Shown here: positions 1-8,661 of the stretch, one piece after another
Layout: each line of letters begins with the position of its first letter
Position numbering within the stretch: position 1 is the first letter of the stretch
DNA from: an uncultured Clostridia bacterium
Lineage (GTDB): Bacteria; Bacillota; Clostridia; TANB77; CAG-508
Assembly: GCA_904378095.1 (NCBI GenBank)
Contig: CAJFHE010000003.1
Location: 1-61,931 of the forward strand
Reading direction: 5' to 3'
DNA: 61,931 bases
The notes under the pieces: generated by a model
The model's input: only the letters and a program-made list of their open reading frames with translations
Database searches by the model: none
Told to the model about the DNA's origin: nothing
Made by a program: the position numbers and the translations under genes

Positions 1-408
1 TATGGAGTAGTAACAATAGATGCGAATAATCAAAATTATTCTATAGAAGATAATGAGTTATATAACAAAGATAAAACCGAATTAATAGCAGTCTTATATG
101 ATATTAGTGGACAATACATTGTAAAGGAAGGAGTAACAAAAATAGGAGATTATGCATTACATTATAGAGAAAATATGACTTCGATAGTACTACCAGAGGG
201 ATTAAAAGAAATAGGAAGTTCTTTCCAAAATAGTGGATTAACTACAATATATATACCAAACAGTGTAGACACGATAGCAAGTGATTCTTTTCTAAATGCA
301 GCAAATCTTACTCAAATCCAAATAGACAAAGAGCCAGGAAGTATAGCAGGCTCGCCATGGGGAGCAATAAGAGGAGATAGAATAGTAGAGTGGCTAAGAG
401 AAGATTAG
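1..408 (+). CDS. BspA-like leucine-rich-repeat protein, C-terminal part (5' end outside window)
   Basis: The frame is open from the first base, so this is the 3' end of a longer gene. The translation shows BspA-type (LRR_5) repeat units with the rhythm 'LPEGLKEIGSSF' and 'IYIPNSVDTIASDSF', and ends in a module containing KEPGSIAGSPWGAIRGD. Proteins of this family are usually secreted or surface-anchored in gut Firmicutes and Bacteroidetes and are thought to mediate adhesion; the signal peptide would lie off the window. The C-terminal ~120 residues are closely similar to those of the fragment at 15912-16634, so the two are recent paralogues. Two terminator-like hairpins follow. The family call is firm; the function of this member is unknown. 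Confidence 0.85.
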   Translation, partial: YGVVTIDANNQNYSIEDNELYNKDKTELIAVLYDISGQYIVKEGVTKIGDYALHYRENMTSIVLPEGLKEIGSSFQNSGLTTIYIPNSVDTIASDSFLNAANLTQIQIDKEPGSIAGSPWGAIRGDRIVEWLRED

Positions 409-490
409 ATTTAGAGTAAAGAAAAAGTTGATTTGAAAATATTATGTAAAAGAAAATTGCTACAAAATATTAGAAAAATAAATGAAAAAC

Positions 491-522
491 AGGTGGAGAA
501 TTAGATTCTCTACCTATTTTTT
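491..522 (+). terminator. intrinsic terminator of the LRR gene
   Basis: Stem AGGTGGAGAAT (491-501) pairs with ATTCTCTACCT (505-515), one G-U pair, 3-nt loop, followed by a run of T. Confidence 0.8.
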
Positions 523-543
523 AATATAAAAGATAAACATAAT

Positions 544-579
544 AGGCTTCGCATATTTTTGCGAAACCTCTTTTTTTTT
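544..579 (+). terminator. second intrinsic terminator
   Basis: Stem AGGCTTCGCA (544-553) and TGCGAAACCT (560-569) with one mismatch, followed by nine T. It backs up the terminator 30 nt upstream and insulates rnc from the LRR gene. Confidence 0.8.
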
Positions 580-591
580 ACGTAAAAAAGG

Positions 592-599
592 TGTATAAT
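592..599 (+). promoter_or_regulatory. probable -10 region for the rnc operon
   Basis: TATAAT at 594-599 preceded directly by TG, just past the terminators. No good -35 hexamer is seen, so this rests on the -10 only. The leader of about 80-130 nt to the first ORF holds no structure I could recognise. Confidence 0.4.
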
Positions 600-687
600 G
601 TAAATACTTTTATTAAATGGTGAAATTAAAAAGTAAAGGTTATAGGTAATCCAGCTTGAAAACCTAAATCTTATATAAGGAGAATAT

Positions 688-750
688 ATGTGTTTATTTG
701 AGTTAGAGTTAAAACACATTAAATTATATTTATGGATTTTGAAAAACTAG
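688..750 (+). CDS. 20-codon upstream ORF overlapping the rnc start
   Basis: An ATG at 688 sits 5 nt after AAGGAG (678-683) and opens a 20-codon frame starting MCLFELELK that ends at a TAG at 748-750, inside rnc in another frame. The rnc ATG at 732 has no SD of its own, and a stop (720-722) closes its frame upstream, so no alternative rnc start exists. Ribosomes loaded on this ORF would terminate 16 nt past the rnc start, an arrangement that suits translational coupling. Whether the peptide itself matters is unknown. Confidence 0.4.
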   Translation: MCLFELELKHIKLYLWILKN

Positions 751-1406
751 AAGAAAGCATAGGATATACTTTTAAAAACAAGGAGCTGTTAAAAAAGGCA
801 ATGACTCATACTTCATATGCATATGAAAGAAATATAGAGAGCAATGAAAAGCTAGAGTTTTTAGGAGACAGCATATTAGAATTTATTTCAAGCAAATATA
901 TTTATAACAATTACAAAAATTTGCGCGAAGGTGAAATGACTAAAGTTAGAGCAGAAGTGGTATGTGAAGATAGTTTATACAAAGTAGCTAAACTTCATAA
1001 TTTTAGTGATTTTATCTTAGTGGGAAGAAGCGAAGCAAATAATGCAGGAAATAAAAAGCCTGCTATTTTAGCAGATAGCATTGAAGCTACAATAGCTGCA
1101 ATATATTTTGATGGTGGACTTGATGCAGCAGAAAAATTTATTATAGACAATTTAAAAGAAGCAATAGCAAATTCTACGAAACATGTTGGAATGAAGGATT
1201 TTAAAACTGTTTTACAAGAAAAATTACAGGAAAACGGAGAGGTACAGATAAAATATACTGTAATTAAAGAATCTGGACCAGACCACGACAAAGTATTTAC
1301 TGTAAAGGTAGAAGTCGATGGAAAAGAATTAGCAATAGGAGAGGGAAAAACAAAGAAGCATGCTGAAATGAATGCGGCAGAGAAGGCTTTATCTAAAATA
1401 AAATGA
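732..1406 (+). CDS. rnc: ribonuclease III
   Basis: Cleaves double-stranded RNA in rRNA precursor processing and mRNA/antisense turnover, in the cytoplasm. The 224-aa protein has the family layout: an endonuclease domain (about 1-150) with the signature NEKLEFLGDSIL (38-49), giving acidic metal ligands E42 and D46, the second pair D115/E118 in DSIEAT, and a C-terminal double-stranded-RNA-binding domain (about 155-224) ending in the usual KKHAEMNAAEKAL helix. Length is normal. The start has no visible SD and is probably coupled to the short upstream ORF at 688-750. The next gene begins 17 nt downstream with its SD overlapping this stop codon, so they are cotranscribed. Confidence 0.97.
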   Translation: MDFEKLEESIGYTFKNKELLKKAMTHTSYAYERNIESNEKLEFLGDSILEFISSKYIYNNYKNLREGEMTKVRAEVVCEDSLYKVAKLHNFSDFILVGRSEANNAGNKKPAILADSIEATIAAIYFDGGLDAAEKFIIDNLKEAIANSTKHVGMKDFKTVLQEKLQENGEVQIKYTVIKESGPDHDKVFTVKVEVDGKELAIGEGKTKKHAEMNAAEKALSKIK

Positions 1407-1422
1407 GGGGAGGATGAGCTTT

Positions 1423-2463
1423 ATGAAAAAAGAGTACATTATACCTATATTTGTTCCACATCTAGGTTGCCCAAATAATTGCACTTTTTGCAATCAAAAA
1501 AGAATAAGTGGACAAACAAAACAGGTCACAGCAAAAGATGTACAAGAAACAATCGAATACTATTTAAAAAACTTTAAAGATAATCATAAATATGTCGAAG
1601 TAGCTTTCTTTGGTGGAAGTTTTACAGCAATAGAAAAAGAAAAACAAGAGGAGCTATTAGAGGCTGCACAAAAGTATATTAAGGATAAGTTAGTAAATAG
1701 TATTAGAATTTCAACTAGACCTGATTGTATAGATAAAGAGACTTTAAAAAGAATGAAGAAATATCATGTGAAAACAATTGAGCTAGGTGTGCAATCCATG
1801 AGTAATTACATATTAAGCAAATGCAAAAGAGGACATACTAGTGAAGATGTGAAAAAGGCTTCAAAATTAATTAGAAGATATGGTTTTATATTAGGACATC
1901 AAATGATGGTAGGACTTCCAGAAAGCACAAAACAAGACGAAATTAATACTGCAAAGGAATTAATAAAGCTAAAGCCAAAAATAGTTAGAATTTATCCTGT
2001 GCTTGTTATTAAAGACACAGAGCTTGCAGATGAGTATGAAAGAGGAGAATATACTCCGTTAACGGTTGGGCAAGCTGTTGAAAGTTGCAAAGAAGCTGTA
2101 GATTTATTTAATAGAAACAAAATAAATGTTATAAGAATAGGGCTTCAAAATACGGATGAAATTTCAGAGCCTGGCACGGATAAAAGCAGTGTATTGGCAG
2201 GACCATATCATCCAGCTTTTAGGCAGTTAGTAGAGTCCAGCATGTGGTATGATAGCATTGTAGATAAAATAAAGAAAGTAAATGCGAAAGTAAAAAAAGT
2301 AAAAATAATTGCAAACGATGTTAGTATAAATAACATTATTGGTCATAAAAAGGAAAACATCGAGAAATTGAAAGACGTGTACGATGTAGAAGTAGTAATT
2401 GAAAGAGATGACAAAATAAAGCCAGGCAAATTTGAAATGGAAATTTTGGAATCATATGAATGA
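1423..2463 (+). CDS. radical SAM protein (Elp3/YhcC-like)
   Basis: Carries the radical-SAM [4Fe-4S] motif CPNNCTFC near the N terminus (CX3CX2C), then the glycine-rich VAFFGGSFTAI strand and the GHQMMVGLPEST segment that bind S-adenosylmethionine in this family. It is similar in length (346 aa) and order to the Elp3/MiaB/NifB-type proteins that commonly follow rnc in Clostridia. The acetyltransferase domain of true Elp3 is absent, so a tRNA or small-molecule substrate cannot be named. I choose the ATG at 1423 because GGAGG at 1409-1413 is correctly spaced for it, whereas an ATG at 1414 would touch the SD. Operon with rnc. Confidence 0.85.
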   Translation: MKKEYIIPIFVPHLGCPNNCTFCNQKRISGQTKQVTAKDVQETIEYYLKNFKDNHKYVEVAFFGGSFTAIEKEKQEELLEAAQKYIKDKLVNSIRISTRPDCIDKETLKRMKKYHVKTIELGVQSMSNYILSKCKRGHTSEDVKKASKLIRRYGFILGHQMMVGLPESTKQDEINTAKELIKLKPKIVRIYPVLVIKDTELADEYERGEYTPLTVGQAVESCKEAVDLFNRNKINVIRIGLQNTDEISEPGTDKSSVLAGPYHPAFRQLVESSMWYDSIVDKIKKVNAKVKKVKIIANDVSINNIIGHKKENIEKLKDVYDVEVVIERDDKIKPGKFEMEILESYE

Positions 2464-2474
2464 AATGTATAAAA

Positions 2475-2521
2475 CACCTACAGTTGGAAATAATAGTAAA
2501 GAAAAATTCCAATAGTAGGTG
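2475..2521 (+). promoter_or_regulatory. hairpin sequestering the ribosome-binding site of the YitT gene
   Basis: CACCTAC (2475-2481) pairs with GTAGGTG (2515-2521); the pairing continues with TTGG/CCAA and AAT/ATT, interrupted by one mismatch and a G-U pair, around a loop of about 14 nt. The right arm contains AGGTG, the only SD for the TTG start at 2529. ATTTTATTT follows, so a weak terminator between the two genes is the alternative reading. Confidence 0.55.
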
Positions 2522-2528
2522 ATTTTAT

Positions 2529-3389
2529 TTGAAAAAGATTTCACGCAATCAATTAATGGTTAGAAAATATATAAAAGAGACAATAGAAATAGTAATAGGG
2601 TGTCTTCTTATGGCAGCTGGAACATCATTGTTTTTGCTACCTAATCAGCTATCATCAGGTGGATTTGCAGGTATTTCAACAATAGTCTATTATCTGTTTG
2701 GCTTACCACTAGGTACAACAATGCTCATTTTAAATATACCACTAATGATTTTAACTATAATTAGAGTTGGAAAAGAAACGGCTATCAAAGGTATTATTGG
2801 TACAATTGTGTTATCTGTATTTATCGATATTCTAGAAAAATTTGGAGCTTTAACAGAAGATAGATTGCTTGCATGTATTTATGGAGGTATATTAATTGGT
2901 CTTGGAACTGCTATCGTTTTAAAAGCAAATGCCTCAACAGGTGGAACGGATTTGCTTACGTACATCATTTGCTCATATAAGCCTCATTATAGGGCAAGCA
3001 ATTTGATTGTAATTATAGATATTGCTATTGTGGTATTAAATGTGATTTTCTTTAGAGAAATTGAAATAGGTCTATATTCAGCGATAGCAATTTATTTGAG
3101 TGGAAAAATGATAGATGTTGTTTTTGAAGGAATTTATTTTACAAAAACAATGTTTATTGTATCTAGTAAATATAAAGAAATTGCACAAGAAATAGGACAG
3201 AAGCTAGATAGAGGAAGCACAGCGGTTTATGCAAAAGGAATGTACACAAGAGAAAAGAAAATGATGCTTTGGTGTGTAGCTTCAAGAGGAGAGGTGGCAA
3301 AAATAAAGCAGATTGCACAAGAAATTGACCCTAGGTCATTTATAGTAATTTCAAGTGCAAGAGAAGTGTGGGGAAAGGGGTTTAAGTAA
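2529..3389 (+). CDS. YitT family membrane protein (YitT_membrane plus DUF2179)
   Basis: A 286-aa integral membrane protein. The N-terminal two-thirds contains about five to six hydrophobic segments typical of the YitT (DUF161) family, with the recurring small-residue motif LPNQLSSGGFAGIS and the repeat-like ANASTGGTDLL. The C-terminal ~85 residues form a soluble DUF2179 domain (YFTKTMFIVSSKY...GMYTREKKMMLWCV). The transported or sensed molecule is not established for the family. Start is TTG at 2529 with AGGTG 7 nt upstream; the ATG at 2556 has no SD. The SD lies in a hairpin (2475-2521). A strong promoter follows immediately, so the next genes are a separate unit. Confidence 0.88.
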   Translation: MKKISRNQLMVRKYIKETIEIVIGCLLMAAGTSLFLLPNQLSSGGFAGISTIVYYLFGLPLGTTMLILNIPLMILTIIRVGKETAIKGIIGTIVLSVFIDILEKFGALTEDRLLACIYGGILIGLGTAIVLKANASTGGTDLLTYIICSYKPHYRASNLIVIIDIAIVVLNVIFFREIEIGLYSAIAIYLSGKMIDVVFEGIYFTKTMFIVSSKYKEIAQEIGQKLDRGSTAVYAKGMYTREKKMMLWCVASRGEVAKIKQIAQEIDPRSFIVISSAREVWGKGFK

Positions 3390-3397
3390 AAAATCAA

Positions 3398-3426
3398 TTG
3401 ACACTAATTTAATAAATTTATATAAT
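3398..3426 (+). promoter_or_regulatory. consensus sigma-A promoter
   Basis: TTGACA (3398-3403), 17-nt spacer, TATAAT (3421-3426): a perfect match to both hexamers. It would drive ogg-addB-pgeF and perhaps the genes after them, with a leader of about 80 nt in which I see no conserved element. Confidence 0.88.
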
Positions 3427-3514
3427 ATAAGTATGTGCAATACTTTCATTTGTCGTGCAATAAAGAAAAATCACAAAAAGATATAATTTAAAAGTTGAAA
3501 GGGATAAAATAGAA

Positions 3515-4384
3515 ATGCAAGAGCAACAATACATATTAAAAAATGCTACATCTTTTGAGCCAAAGCACATATTTGAATGCGGACAATGCTTTAGATGGGA
3601 TGAAGAGCAAGATGGAAGTTATACAGGAATAGTAAAAAATAATGTAATTAATGTGAAAAAAGTGGATAGCTCCATTATATTTTTAAGCTATGGTGCGGAT
3701 AAGTTAGAGCAATTAGCAATAGATTATTTTGATTTAAATAGGAATTATGAAGAAATAAAAAGTACACTTTCAAAAATTGATATATATTTGGAAAATAGCA
3801 TAAAATATGGGAGCGGAATTAGAATTTTAAATCAAGATTTATGGGAAACCATAATTTCTTTTATAATTTCTGCGAACAATAACATACCTAGAATAAAAGG
3901 AATTATAAATAGAATATCGCAAAAATATGGAAACAAAATAGAATGGAAGGGAAAAAAATACTATACTTTCCCAACAGTAGAAAACTTAGCTAAAGCATCT
4001 GTAGAAGATTTGAGAGCACTTGGATTGGGATTTAGAGATGTGCGAGTATATGAAACGACACATAAAGTTTTAAATAAAGAAGTAGATTTAAATAAAATGC
4101 ATGAAGAAAAAGATACTCAAAAAGTAAGAGATACTCTTTTAACTTTATCTGGAGTTGGTCCTAAAGTAGCCGACTGCATACTTCTTTTCTCTACATTAAA
4201 AAGATTTGATGTTTTCCCAATCGACGTATGGGTAAGAAGAGTAATGAATGAATTATACATAAAAAATGAAGATGAGACAAAAGTAAATAAAAAGGAAATA
4301 GAGAAGCTAGCAAAAGAAAAGTATGGGGATTTAGAAGGACTAGCACAACAATACTTGTTCTATTGGAAGAGAGACACAGCGTAA
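3515..4384 (+). CDS. ogg: 8-oxoguanine DNA glycosylase/AP lyase
   Basis: Removes oxidised guanine from DNA and nicks the abasic site in base excision repair. The 289-aa protein has the N-terminal OGG_N-like beta domain (about 8-110) and a helix-hairpin-helix-GPD domain: LSGVGPKVADC carries the Schiff-base lysine (K217) and FPIDVWVRR carries the catalytic aspartate (D237), spaced as in eukaryotic-type OGG1. AlkA-type glycosylases lack this lysine, so the bifunctional assignment is favoured. ATG 3515 follows the SD-like AAAGGGA. addB starts 21 nt downstream, forming a DNA-repair pair under the promoter at 3398. Confidence 0.93.
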   Translation: MQEQQYILKNATSFEPKHIFECGQCFRWDEEQDGSYTGIVKNNVINVKKVDSSIIFLSYGADKLEQLAIDYFDLNRNYEEIKSTLSKIDIYLENSIKYGSGIRILNQDLWETIISFIISANNNIPRIKGIINRISQKYGNKIEWKGKKYYTFPTVENLAKASVEDLRALGLGFRDVRVYETTHKVLNKEVDLNKMHEEKDTQKVRDTLLTLSGVGPKVADCILLFSTLKRFDVFPIDVWVRRVMNELYIKNEDETKVNKKEIEKLAKEKYGDLEGLAQQYLFYWKRDTA

Positions 4385-4405
4385 TTGTGCAGAAAGGATA
4401 AGAAA

Positions 4406-7400
4406 ATGAGTCTAAAAATTATTTATGGAAAATCTGGTACTGGAAAAAGTACATATATTTTTAATGAAATAGCAGAAAAAATAAAAAATGGTAACAGAAA
4501 AATATACATTATAACTCCAGAGCAGTTTTCTTTTACAGCAGAGAAAAAGCTTTTGGACTCCATTGAGCTCACTTCTGTAATTTCGGCTGAGGTGCTTACA
4601 TTCAATCGTATGGCATATAGAGTAATGAAAGAAGTAGGAAGTGCCAGAAGCAAAAATTTGTCTTCTTCGTCGAAGTCCATGATTTTATACAATATTCTTT
4701 CAGAGCAAAAAAGCAATCTTAAATTTATTGGTAAATCTTCTGAAAATGTAGAAATGATAGCTACACAGATAACGGAGTTTAAAAAGCATGGAATTACAGT
4801 AGAAAGTTTAAAAAATGTAATAAATAATACAGAAAGCAAGTATTTAAAAGCAAAATTAAATGATATGCTAACAGTATATGAAAAATATACTGAAAAGATT
4901 TCAAGTGATTATATTGATGAGAATGATAGTTTAACAATACTTGCAGAATATCTAGAATTTGTACATGATTTTGATAATACTGATATATACATAGACGAAT
5001 TTGTGGGATTTACACATCAAGAATACGAGATATTAAGAAAGTTGTTAGTTAAAGCAAATGAGGTAAGCATTACAGTTTGTACTGACGATATAAACTTAAG
5101 TCAAAACCCAGATACAGACATTTTTTATTCAAATAAAATGACTGTAGATAAAATATATTATTTGGCAAAACAAGAAAATGTGAAAATAGAAAAGCCTATT
5201 AACTTGGATAAGATTTATAGATTTAAGACAAAAGAATTGGCACATATGGAAGAAAATATATATACATATCCATACAGAAAGTATGAAGCTAGAAATGAAA
5301 ATATCCAATTATTTTTGGCTAAAAATCAGTATTCAGAAATAGAAAACGTGGCAAAAAATATTGTAAAACTTGTAAGAGATAAGAATTATAGATATAACGA
5401 TATATCTGTTATAACAAAGGATTTAGAGGGGTATTCTAATTTGTGCAAAGCTATTTTTGCAAAATATGAAATACCTGTATTTATTGACGAGAAAAAGGAT
5501 TTAAGCCAAAATATTTTGGTAAGGTATATATTATCTATACTAAATATATTTGCAAAGAATTGGACAACTGACAGCGTCTTAGAATATGCAAAAACAGGGC
5601 TTGTACAAGATATAAAAGAAGATGATATTTATGTGATAGAAAATTATGCGTTAAGATGGGGAATAAAGGGCTCTAAATGGTATAGCGGAGACTGGACTTT
5701 CTATAATGAGGATGAAGAAGAGCAAGAAAAAATATTACATATACGAGAAAAAATAGTAGGAGCATTATTAAAATTAAAAAAGAATATATCTAATACAAAG
5801 GATGTGGAATCTATTACAAGAGCCATATATCAATTTTTAATCGAGAATGGCATAAATCTTGCAATGGAGAGCAGAATAAAAGAGTTAGAAGAAATAGGAG
5901 AAATAGAAAAAGCAAGAGAATATGAGACAAGCTACAAGCTGGTTATGGAGCTGTTAGATGAAATTGTAATGGTGCTTGGAGATAAAAAGATAAGTTTTGA
6001 AAAATATGCAGATTTGTTAAAAATCGGATTAGGAAGTACAGGACTCGGAAAGATACCGGGTACACAAGACCAAGTAATTGTGGGAGATGTGGATAGGTCA
6101 AGGAGTCATAAGGTTAAAGCTGTATTTATTATAGGTTTAAATGATGGAATGTTCCCAAGTGTAAATAAAAATGAAGGTTTTTTTAATGACAAAGATAGAG
6201 ATATACTAAAAGAAAAGGGAGCAGAGCTTGCAAAAGGTACTTTAGAAAAGCTATATGATGATAACTTTAACATATATAAAGCATTTTCAACTGCAGAAGA
6301 AAAGCTGTTCTTATCCTATGCATCATCAGATTTGGAAGGGAAATCTTTAAGAGCATCTATTTTAATAAATAGAATAAAAAAGATATTCCCTGAATTAATA
6401 GAAAATAGTGACGTTATAGAGAAAATATATGACATTGTTACAGAGGAAAGTACTTTTGAAGAATTACTAGATAGATTGCGTGATTATAGAGATGGGAAAG
6501 AAATAGAGCCTGTGTGGTTTTATTTGTACAATTATTACAGTAACAGTTCAGAATGGAAGGCAAAGTTGGAAAACAGCATGAAAGCTTTAAATTTTAGTAT
6601 AGAGCCAGATAGGATTGATAAAACCATGGTAGAAAAGCTATATGGAGACACCTTAAAAACAAGTGTATCAAGACTAGAGCAATATCAGTCCTGCCAATTT
6701 TCATATTATTTAAAATATGGGTTGAATTTATCAGAAAGAGAAGAATTCAAAATACAGGCAATCGACACAGGAACATTTATGCACGATGTAATAGACAGCT
6801 TTTTTGATAAATTGCAAGAAAGAAAAGTAAATGTAAAAGAAGTGAAAGAAGAGGAAATACAAGAAATTGTAGACGATGTAATTGATGAAAAACTTGGACT
6901 AAAGAAGAACTATATTTTTACAAGCATACCAAAGTATAGAGTTTTAGCAAATAGATTAAGGAAAGTAATAAAAAAATCAATTACATACATTGTGGAAAGC
7001 TTAAAGTATAGTGATTTTAGTGTAATGGGACATGAAATGGAATTCAAGAATGGAAAAGAATACCCAGCAATACAAATCACATTAGATAATGGAAAAAAAG
7101 TAGAAATAACTGGCAAGATAGATAGAATAGATATTGCCAAAACTCCAGAAGGAAACTATATCAGAATTATAGATTACAAATCATCTGCAAAAGATATCAA
7201 TTTAAATGAAGTGGTAGCAGGACTCCAACTTCAATTGCTTACTTATCTTGACGCGGTTTGTACTATTGAAGATGTAATGCCAGCAGGAGTGTTGTACTTT
7301 AACTTGATAGAGCCAAGTGTTAAGGCAGCAAACAAAATGGACGATGAAAAATTACAAGAAGAAATACGAAAGCAATTTAAAATGAAAGGCTTAATTTTGG

Positions 7401-7756
7401 CAGATGTAGATATAGTAAAGAAAATGGATAAAACTTTGGAAAAAGGAAACTCAAATATAGTTCCAGCATATATAGATAAAGATGGAAATTTGTCAAATAG
7501 AGCCAGCACAATAACAAGAGGACAATTTGAGAACTTGCAAAAATACACAAATAAAATAATAAAACAAATTGCGGGAAGCATACTATCTGGAGAAATTAAT
7601 GTAAAGCCATATTATAAAATAAAGCAGGGCAAAACGCCATGCGAATATTGTAAATATAAGTCTATTTGTAATTTTAATACAGGCATTTGTAAAAAGGAAT
7701 ATAATTATATAGGAAACGAGAGCAAGGATTATATTTTGGATAACTTGCACAGCTAA
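4406..7756 (+). CDS. addB: AddAB helicase-nuclease, AddB subunit
   Basis: AddB pairs with AddA to process double-strand breaks for recombination. At 1116 aa it has normal length. A Walker A motif GKSGTGKST lies at residues 8-16; the C-terminal RecB-like nuclease shows the DYKSS motif (RIIDYKSSAKD). The four cysteines of the structural iron-sulfur cluster are visible: one in YQSCQFSYY and three in PCEYCKYKSICNF, with another in TGIC. I choose ATG 4406 with GAAAGGA 8 nt upstream, not the TTG at 4385. The usual partner addA does not follow; the next gene is the laccase-domain protein, so addA must lie elsewhere or be missing. Confidence 0.95.
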   Translation: MSLKIIYGKSGTGKSTYIFNEIAEKIKNGNRKIYIITPEQFSFTAEKKLLDSIELTSVISAEVLTFNRMAYRVMKEVGSARSKNLSSSSKSMILYNILSEQKSNLKFIGKSSENVEMIATQITEFKKHGITVESLKNVINNTESKYLKAKLNDMLTVYEKYTEKISSDYIDENDSLTILAEYLEFVHDFDNTDIYIDEFVGFTHQEYEILRKLLVKANEVSITVCTDDINLSQNPDTDIFYSNKMTVDKIYYLAKQENVKIEKPINLDKIYRFKTKELAHMEENIYTYPYRKYEARNENIQLFLAKNQYSEIENVAKNIVKLVRDKNYRYNDISVITKDLEGYSNLCKAIFAKYEIPVFIDEKKDLSQNILVRYILSILNIFAKNWTTDSVLEYAKTGLVQDIKEDDIYVIENYALRWGIKGSKWYSGDWTFYNEDEEEQEKILHIREKIVGALLKLKKNISNTKDVESITRAIYQFLIENGINLAMESRIKELEEIGEIEKAREYETSYKLVMELLDEIVMVLGDKKISFEKYADLLKIGLGSTGLGKIPGTQDQVIVGDVDRSRSHKVKAVFIIGLNDGMFPSVNKNEGFFNDKDRDILKEKGAELAKGTLEKLYDDNFNIYKAFSTAEEKLFLSYASSDLEGKSLRASILINRIKKIFPELIENSDVIEKIYDIVTEESTFEELLDRLRDYRDGKEIEPVWFYLYNYYSNSSEWKAKLENSMKALNFSIEPDRIDKTMVEKLYGDTLKTSVSRLEQYQSCQFSYYLKYGLNLSEREEFKIQAIDTGTFMHDVIDSFFDKLQERKVNVKEVKEEEIQEIVDDVIDEKLGLKKNYIFTSIPKYRVLANRLRKVIKKSITYIVESLKYSDFSVMGHEMEFKNGKEYPAIQITLDNGKKVEITGKIDRIDIAKTPEGNYIRIIDYKSSAKDINLNEVVAGLQLQLLTYLDAVCTIEDVMPAGVLYFNLIEPSVKAANKMDDEKLQEEIRKQFKMKGLILADVDIVKKMDKTLEKGNSNIVPAYIDKDGNLSNRASTITRGQFENLQKYTNKIIKQIAGSILSGEINVKPYYKIKQGKTPCEYCKYKSICNFNTGICKKEYNYIGNESKDYILDNLHS

Positions 7757-7769
7757 GAGAGGTGATAGA

Positions 7770-8567
7770 GTGGATTTTACTAATGATGTTTTAATTCATA
7801 AAAATATAAATGGCACAGAATTTATACAGTTTAGAAAATTACTAGAATTTCCTAATGTAAAGCATTGCTATACATTAAGAAAAAACGAAATAAATATTCA
7901 AGTAAAAGGCGGAGACAAAGCCGAGCTCATAGAAAGCTATAAAAAAGTGGCAGAAGCTTTGAATTTTGATTACAAGAATATAGTAAAACCGCATCAAACA
8001 CATACTGACAAAGTGGAAGTAGTAAGTAATGTAGAAGAAGAGTTTAATGAAATAGATGGGTTAATTACTAATAAAAAAGATATATTTTTATGTACAACTT
8101 CTGCAGATTGTACTTCATTATTCTTTTATGATGATAATAGAAAAGTTGTAGCAGATGTTCATTCAGGTTGGAAGGGTACATTACAAAAAATAGGTAAAAA
8201 GGCTGTAGAAAAAATGATAAAAGAGTTTGGATGCAACCCAAAAGACATTATTTGTTGCATTGGACCATGCATTAAAAAGTGTCATTTTGAAGTAGATGAA
8301 GATGTAATGAGCAAGTTTCAGAATGAATTTGAATATACAGGTAGAATTACTGAAATTATAGAAAAAGGAAGAAAAGTAGAAGAAAAACAAAAATACAATA
8401 TTGATACGACTTTGATAAATAAGCTAATTTTACAAGAAACGGGTTTATTGCCAGAGAATATAATAGATAGTGATATTTGTACAGTGTGCCATTCAGACTC
8501 TTTCCACTCTTATAGAGCAGATAAGGAAGAATCTGGCAGAAACGGTGCTTTCATAGGAATGAAGTAG
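7770..8567 (+). CDS. pgeF: YfiH/PgeF family purine nucleoside phosphorylase (laccase domain)
   Basis: A 265-aa member of the Cu-oxidase_4/YfiH family. Characterised members are zinc enzymes acting on purine nucleosides (adenosine phosphorolysis and deamination); the E. coli protein has also been linked to peptidoglycan editing. The expected zinc ligands are all present: the histidine of KPHQTHTDKV, the cysteine of TTSADCTSLFF and the histidine of ADVHSGWKG, followed by the family signature IGPCIKKCHFEV. The start is GTG 7770 preceded by GAGAGGTGA. It lies 13 nt after addB and is probably cotranscribed. The physiological substrate is inferred from the family only. Confidence 0.9.
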   Translation: MDFTNDVLIHKNINGTEFIQFRKLLEFPNVKHCYTLRKNEINIQVKGGDKAELIESYKKVAEALNFDYKNIVKPHQTHTDKVEVVSNVEEEFNEIDGLITNKKDIFLCTTSADCTSLFFYDDNRKVVADVHSGWKGTLQKIGKKAVEKMIKEFGCNPKDIICCIGPCIKKCHFEVDEDVMSKFQNEFEYTGRITEIIEKGRKVEEKQKYNIDTTLINKLILQETGLLPENIIDSDICTVCHSDSFHSYRADKEESGRNGAFIGMK

Positions 8568-8661
8568 AAGTTGTTGTTAAAATTGTGGTTAGATGGTTGC
8601 GAGCAGTAAGGAAAAATGATAAGATAATAAAGACAATATAAAAAGAGCGAGGGAGAAAGCT

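Noticed and set aside
995-1291. Antisense ORFs over rnc, leuS, clpC and other genes
   Set aside because: They mirror the codon pattern of the real genes, have no SD, and show no recognisable domain.
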